Shown here: positions 58,963 through 64,000 of the stretch, piece by piece | How the letters are laid out: each line of letters starts with the position of its first letter | How positions within the stretch are numbered: the first letter of the stretch is position 1 | Source of the DNA: Tubiluchus corallicola | Lineage: Eukaryota > Priapulida > Priapulimorpha > Priapulimorphida > Tubiluchidae | Length of the DNA: 64,000 nt | NCBI GenBank assembly: GCA_030141605.1 | Contig: JAQGDQ010000071.1 | Coordinates: forward strand, 227,605 to 291,604 | Reading direction: 5' to 3' | Made by a program: the position numbers and the translations under genes | Notes under the pieces: generated by a model | Seen by the model: only the letters and a program-made list of their open reading frames with translations | Told to the model about the DNA's origin: nothing | Databases searched by the model: none

Positions 58963-61900
58963 CTACTACTACTACTACTACTACTACTGCTACTACTACT
59001 ACTAATAATAATAATAATAATAACAAAAATTATAGCTAGCTCATTTTTTCTCAGATCTATCGTGTAATTTTATTGGATCATTTTTAGTCAGCCACGTTCA
59101 GGTACCCTCGACGATTGTCTTACAATTTCTGATCCGTGTGTTCCTTATGGACAGGAGAGGTACAGAAGATATGATGGTTCATGCAACAACTTTCAACATC
59201 CAGGATGGGGAGCTGCGGGCACGCACCTGCGCAGAATGTTACCTGCTAATTATTGTGACTCAGGTATTCAGTATTCGTTTATCGTCAGAAATTGTTTATT
59301 TTGTCACTCGAATTTGTCTCTACTGTAATAGCTCGCACGTTTTTATGTACTTAGAGCAGCAGTAGATTATGAGGAAAGAATTTTGCTTATGTATATGACG
59401 TAGCACAAGATCGCTGCGGAGCTTGGCCGATTTAAGATGTCGTTTACCATGTACGAGTAATAGAAGTAGAGCTTTTTAAGCCTGTCTTCTCATAGATATT
59501 GTTTGTTACCTCCATGATCAGGTCTTCTGCAGCTTGTGCAGGGAGCTTGACCTTATTGTACCAGGTTATAGGTTTATGTAATCATTTAAATAAAAATAAA
59601 AGTGAACCACTTTTAAATCTGTTAGTTAATTCAGCAACACAAAAATAAAATGTGAATTACTGATAGTTAACTATTATATTTTAAAACTTCGTAGTATGAT
59701 AAACTTTATAAACTCTGTAAGTTAACTGATCCATCTGCTCGGTTTCTGCATTGCATGTAACACGTTAGTGCTTTGCATAGCCAGAATTTTTGCGTAATGT
59801 CTCTGGCTAGAAAATTATTATTATTATTAAGCGAAATTCGCTTGCTTACTTTTATTTGTGCATGAAGTTGTGTATTGGGTGCAGAGAATATAATGTTACT
59901 GTTATGTGTGCTTAGTAATTTAATATGCGTGAATTGAAAGAACATTCGTTTAAAATGTACACACAGATCCGGTTTGTTACAGTTCAGGAGCCTCGATGTT
60001 CAGTTAACTCTGGAGCCCCTCTGCCCAATCCCAGAGAGATAAGTAACTTTGTTCATAACAACTTGGAGTTCGTATCAATAGAACCAATGTACACTCTGAT
60101 GGTCATGCAGTGGGGACAGTTTCTAGATCATGATATTACCCTAACACCAATTATTGATGATTTTTCTTGGAATGGACCCATACGTAAGTAATATACCAAT
60201 GAAACCTTTGCAAAAACAATTATAACTTAGACTTAAATAAATTAGGTTTCACGATTATTTATACGTGATAGAATGAACCCATATGCATCATAGAATTTTG
60301 AAACTAAACTTGTGTGAAAGGAAGAAAATGTGAAAAAGCCGGACGAGATCTAGATTTGAACCAAATACATTTAGATTACAAGTTCGGTCCCTCCCATGAC
60401 CATTAGACGGCCGAACCTCATAACATAACTTTACTCAGAAGTTTGTCTATTCATTTATTGATTCACTCGTTTAATCCTCATTTATCACTCGTTTAAGCCT
60501 TCATTTATTCGTTCGCTTGCTCATTAATTCAATCAATTTTTCACACAATTTAGTAAGAATTTGGAAACTACTTCTTTTTTGACGTGTTAACACGTGTTGT
60601 GCATTATATTAGCACTACAGTAATATATTCCAACAGTATACCAGCCTATTCCACTAGAGCCGTACAGTTCATGCTCGCTAAAGGAATCTTTTACTTGCTT
60701 ATTCAAAGGAAGTTGTTTTAGTTGTTATATACCATTCGAAGGTTATTGGGGGCATATGGTACTTGTGTATTTGATTTTTCATCAACAGTGTGGCCAAGGG
60801 GCAAAAATTACTCACTCGTATTGTCTAAAAGCGTATATGATTTTCAGCTTTCTTTTTATGCGTTCACAGCATCCAAGTACTTTCTTTACTGGTACTGATT
60901 TCTTGGTAACATATTGAAACAGATTAGGTATTACTGAATCTATCTGTTGACTATGTAATTAAACCATGGAACAAGAACTAAAAAGCCTACATAATTAATT
61001 ATAACTAAAGCATAAGAATATCATTTCTTACTATAAATGCCGACGTTTTTCATCTTTTTCAGAATGCTGTGATCCCAGTCACCCTGATTCATCTAACATT
61101 AGAAAATGTTTATCAATAGAGATTGACCCGTCGGACATTATCTACCCGGACACACCTTGTATTGATGTCCTTCGGTCGGTTGATATTCGCTGTTTCGCCG
61201 CAGGTTTGTTGACTTTTAGTTAATAAATTGTTGCTGACATTCTAGAAGACTTTGTATGAAACCGTTGCTCCAATTGTTGAAACTGACCACTCCTAATTAT
61301 GAATATCACATTCTTATAAAACAATGTTAGGAGTGTTCATATTGGTACTTATCAAGTAGTTTTTGCTAAGAAAGTTCAAAAAGTGATCATTTTATTATCG
61401 TCAAACCTATAAAAACTAAAAAAACTAAATATTTGTATGATTGCATTGACTTTAAGGACGCTCTAATTTTACTTTATTTATTTTATTCATTTACTCATTT
61501 ATTTGATATTATTTTTCTCAGATTTCTAAATTTTTAAAATCTGTGCTGTTTACTGAAAAATTATTAATTACACTTTCGGATTGATAAAGGATACGACACA
61601 AAAAACTGATGAAGGAGCTCACAATAAGAAATGGTCAAGATCGGGCATTGATAAATTGCTAAGAAAAATTGATGTTACTCGCGTAGGTTTATTTTTTAAA
61701 GTTCAGAAATCTCAAAAAAGAATAAAATAAAACGAGTAAATGAATAAAATAAAATAAACGCGTCCGTGAACATAACAACAGTTCGAATGCCTAGTCTTTT
61801 TTAATTTTATAGGCTTAATGGCAATATGTATAAAACGTTTATTTTCTGTGCTTTCTTAGCAGAAACTAGTGGGTGAGGACAAAATTAGAGTACTAAATGG

Positions 61901-63638
61901 TTTGTAGTTTACTGTAATAAATTTACATACAAATCGGCTAAAAATTCTCGGCTCTATGGCATTTTAAAAAGTGCTTACTTGTTTGCGTCTAAACTGTATA
62001 TAACTGTATAAATTAACAGGCGTCTATAAGAATGACAACGACGGCAGCAACGGCAGCAGTAACAATTGTCATTTACGATGGCAACAGTTTTGGCGTATTT
62101 TTTTTAGCAAAGGTTATCCAGCAGAGACCTGTCTTGGGTTGCGTGACCGAGTGGCTTAATTTCGGTCTGGGATGACGCAGTCTTGAGTTCGAGTTTAGCG
62201 GCCGAAAAGTCCAGGACTTGTACCTTGTATATTACTCGTTGTTTTTGTGCTGCTTCCTTCCTTACCTGTATCGTTGTAACGTAACTGAAACAGCCCTTGG
62301 TGCTAATGTTGTCTTTTAGACGAGCGACGGTAAATAAATTTTGTCTTTGGCCTTTAAAGAAGTGGTGTCCTTGGTAAAACCGTTATTCAGAATTTTACTT
62401 TCCTATAGGTGCTGGTCCGAGAGAACAGCTTAATCAAATCACGGGTTTCATCGATGCTTCTAACGTTTACGGATCCAGCGAGGAAGAAGCCACTGTTCTT
62501 CGACAAGGCGAAAGTACGAAAAAGAAATTAACGCTGATTCTTTTCAAACAGCCATGAATTGTTTAAATAAGTAAACGGATTAAAACGAAATTAAATTTCT
62601 AGGTCAATCAAATTTGCATATCTTAAATTATGCAGTAACTATAGTTAACATTTTATATGTTTTTGTAAGTGTACGGCAAAAAAAGGGTAGAGGAAGAGAG
62701 AAAAGTAGATAAAAAAAAAGAAAAAAGGCCACTGGACAAAGGGCCACCAGATAAAGAACTGCCAGAGAAAGAACAACCAGTCAAAGGACAATCCGTTAAA
62801 GCACCACTAGTCAAAAGGCCACCTGTCAAGTAACTGCTACAGTACCACGGACAAAAAGCAATTAGTCAGAAGCCTACCTCCCCGTTTCAAAAGTGGTCAG
62901 AGGACCATCTGCCAGGTGAATGGACTAAGGACCGGTTATTAAAAATTAACCAACCGTTAACCGATGGCCTTTTGTACGGTATTTTTTTGGCCTTCGCATG
63001 GCCTTTTGACTGGTAGTCCTTTGACTCACACCTTGAGAAAGAGGCAAAGTGTGTGTGAAAGGAAAGCGCGGGGAAATAGAAGGAGCGATGGAGTGGGAGA
63101 AGGTCATATTTAGTAAGCGTAAACTCTTCTAAGGTATGGAATATTTCTGTCTTTCTTTTAGATGGTTTGCTGAAAGAAACAGAAGGACAGTTGCTTCCTT
63201 CAAGACCGCTTTCAGACTGTTTTGAGCCAGCACAACATTGCTACAGGGCAGGTATGAGTGCTTCATGCTTCAAAATTTGATTTAATTTTAACCTGATTCG
63301 ACCCGGCTTGGTCTAGTTGGACCTGATCTAATTGAAAATAATTTAAATTTAGGACTGAGCAAAATATTGGTCAGAGACATTTTTATTTTCGGTGAGCAGA
63401 ATTAGCCGCTTTTCCATGAATGTAAGTAAGGTATATCTTACACATGGAGTATAAGTGTTGACTGTTGCTATTGATAGGCGACGAAAGAGCTAATGAACAG
63501 ATTGGACTGACGACCATGCACACTATCTGGATGCGGGAACATAACAGGATTGCTAAAGAACTGGCTCAATTTGCCCCTTCATGGAATGACGAAAAACTGT
63601 TCCAAGAAACCAGGCGCATTATAGGCGCCATGATGCAG
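57605..63638 (+). CDS. Animal haem peroxidase, first eight exons (3' end beyond window)
   Basis: Exons 57605-57692, 58162-58279, 59088-59263, 59983-60183, 61063-61203, 62409-62513, 63162-63251 and 63478-63638 join in frame and give 360 residues. Exon 1 encodes a hydrophobic leader ([15 protein letters not shown]). Then come a basic propeptide-like stretch and the peroxidase domain: [33 protein letters not shown] with the distal His at about 177, [21 protein letters not shown], and MREHNRIA with the catalytic Arg at about 326. There are no LRR or Ig domains before the domain, so it resembles myelo-, eosinophil- or chorion-type peroxidases rather than peroxidasin. Such enzymes oxidise halides or tyrosines with peroxide, usually outside the cell. 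The proximal His lies past the right edge. Confidence 0.93.
58700..59021 (+). repeat. Compound (AAT)n/(TAC)n/(AAT)n microsatellite
   Basis: AAT units at 58700-58773, TAC units with ATT, TGC and TCC variants at 58779-59003, then AAT again to 59021. Lies in the second peroxidase intron, about 67 bases before exon 3. Confidence 0.97.
60338..60413 (-). repeat. tRNA-like relic (possible SINE head)
   Basis: On the minus strand: GTCTAATGGTCATGG (D-arm/A-box-like), CTTGTAATCT (anticodon-loop-like, possibly TGT) and GGTTCAAATC (B box), in tRNA order and spacing. The acceptor stem pairs poorly, so it is a relic and not a working tRNA gene. Confidence 0.35.
62133..62363 (+). mobile_element. tRNA-derived SINE
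   Basis: The head at about 62138-62210 has an A box (TGACCGAGTGGCTTAAT) and a B box (AGTTCGAGTTT) in tRNA-Leu/Ser spacing. The body ends with CTTTTAGACGAGCGACGGTAAA, close to the widely shared SINE/LINE tail motif TCTTTCGGACGAGACGTTAAA, then an AAATAAATTTTG-like end. It inserted in a peroxidase intron, ending about 46 bases before exon 6. Size about 230 bp. No coding capacity. Confidence 0.62.
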
Positions 63639-64000
63639 GTCAGATTTTTGTTACTATTTGTCATCTATGCTGGTGTATGTAGAAACAGTTTGTGTTTATC
63701 AATGTGAGTGTTGCAAAGCCAAAAGTAATTAATACTCTTCTTTCTCCTCGTTCACGTTTCAGCTGCGAAATCAAACTATTTAGCCTGAATGTGTAATTGA
63801 TGTGTCGCCAAGTGCAACGTGTCTATAGAGTATAGACCTTATTATTTCGTATTGTCTGGGAGTGGCACACAATAATCTCGCTAAGAGATTAGTCTTTTGT
63901 TAAACTTTTGTCACTTTAATAGAAGTTTTAATTAAATGCACCATCGTCAGCTCCATGTGCTTGGGTGGCTTCTCCCATTCTATGTGTTTTAGTTGAGATT

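Noticed and set aside
59967-59982. Earlier acceptor (ACACACAG) for peroxidase exon 4
   Set aside because: Using it shifts the frame; the acceptor at 59981-59982 restores the conserved peroxidase reading ([10 protein letters not shown]).

Overview
This is a nuclear window from an invertebrate animal. It has spliced genes with GT..AG introns, several LINE families, a tRNA-derived SINE, mariner/hAT-type relics and dense microsatellites over an AT-rich background. The phylum cannot be fixed from sequence alone; a marine invertebrate (tunicate, cnidarian or lophotrochozoan) is plausible. All recognised host genes lie on the + strand, and I joined their exons by checking reading phase across each GT..AG junction.

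Layout. (1) 1-3574: 3' part of a CR1/L2-type LINE with an intact 885-aa endonuclease + reverse transcriptase ORF2 and a broken ORF1. (2) 3804-5810: last four exons of an anion-type Cys-loop receptor (GlyR/GABA-A/GluCl group); its 5' exons lie left of the window. (3) 5811-16999: mostly gene-free, with a minus-strand LINE piece between two (TAC)n arrays, large microsatellites and two weak orphan-exon candidates. (4) 17006-24784: five exons of a pentraxin-domain protein; one intron carries a minus-strand LINE relic cut by a pentanucleotide array. (5) 24785-31339: repeats, namely a second pentanucleotide array, a foldback element, an 81-bp mariner derivative and a hAT-like non-autonomous element. 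(6) 31340-40087: a type II membrane glycosyltransferase of family GT92 in three exons. A local tandem duplication left a truncated, decayed copy of exon 3 inside the intron before the good exon. (7) 42696-50569: a complete 12-exon gene for a predicted 593-aa secreted protein with one Kunitz and ten EGF domains, every intron in phase 1. (8) 50570-57604: LINE 3' end, minisatellites and a Tc1/mariner relic. (9) 57605-63638 onward: 5' eight exons of an animal haem peroxidase, running off the right edge.

Four of the five genes look extracellular or secretory (pentraxin lectin fold, Golgi glycosyltransferase, EGF/Kunitz protein, haem peroxidase), but nothing shows that they work together. They are separate transcription units with their own introns and spacing. 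The most unusual items are the EGF/Kunitz protein with strict one-domain-per-exon layout, the GT92 tandem duplication with lineage-specific insertions that order events, and a foldback element whose two arms each carry a degenerate hammerhead-like core.
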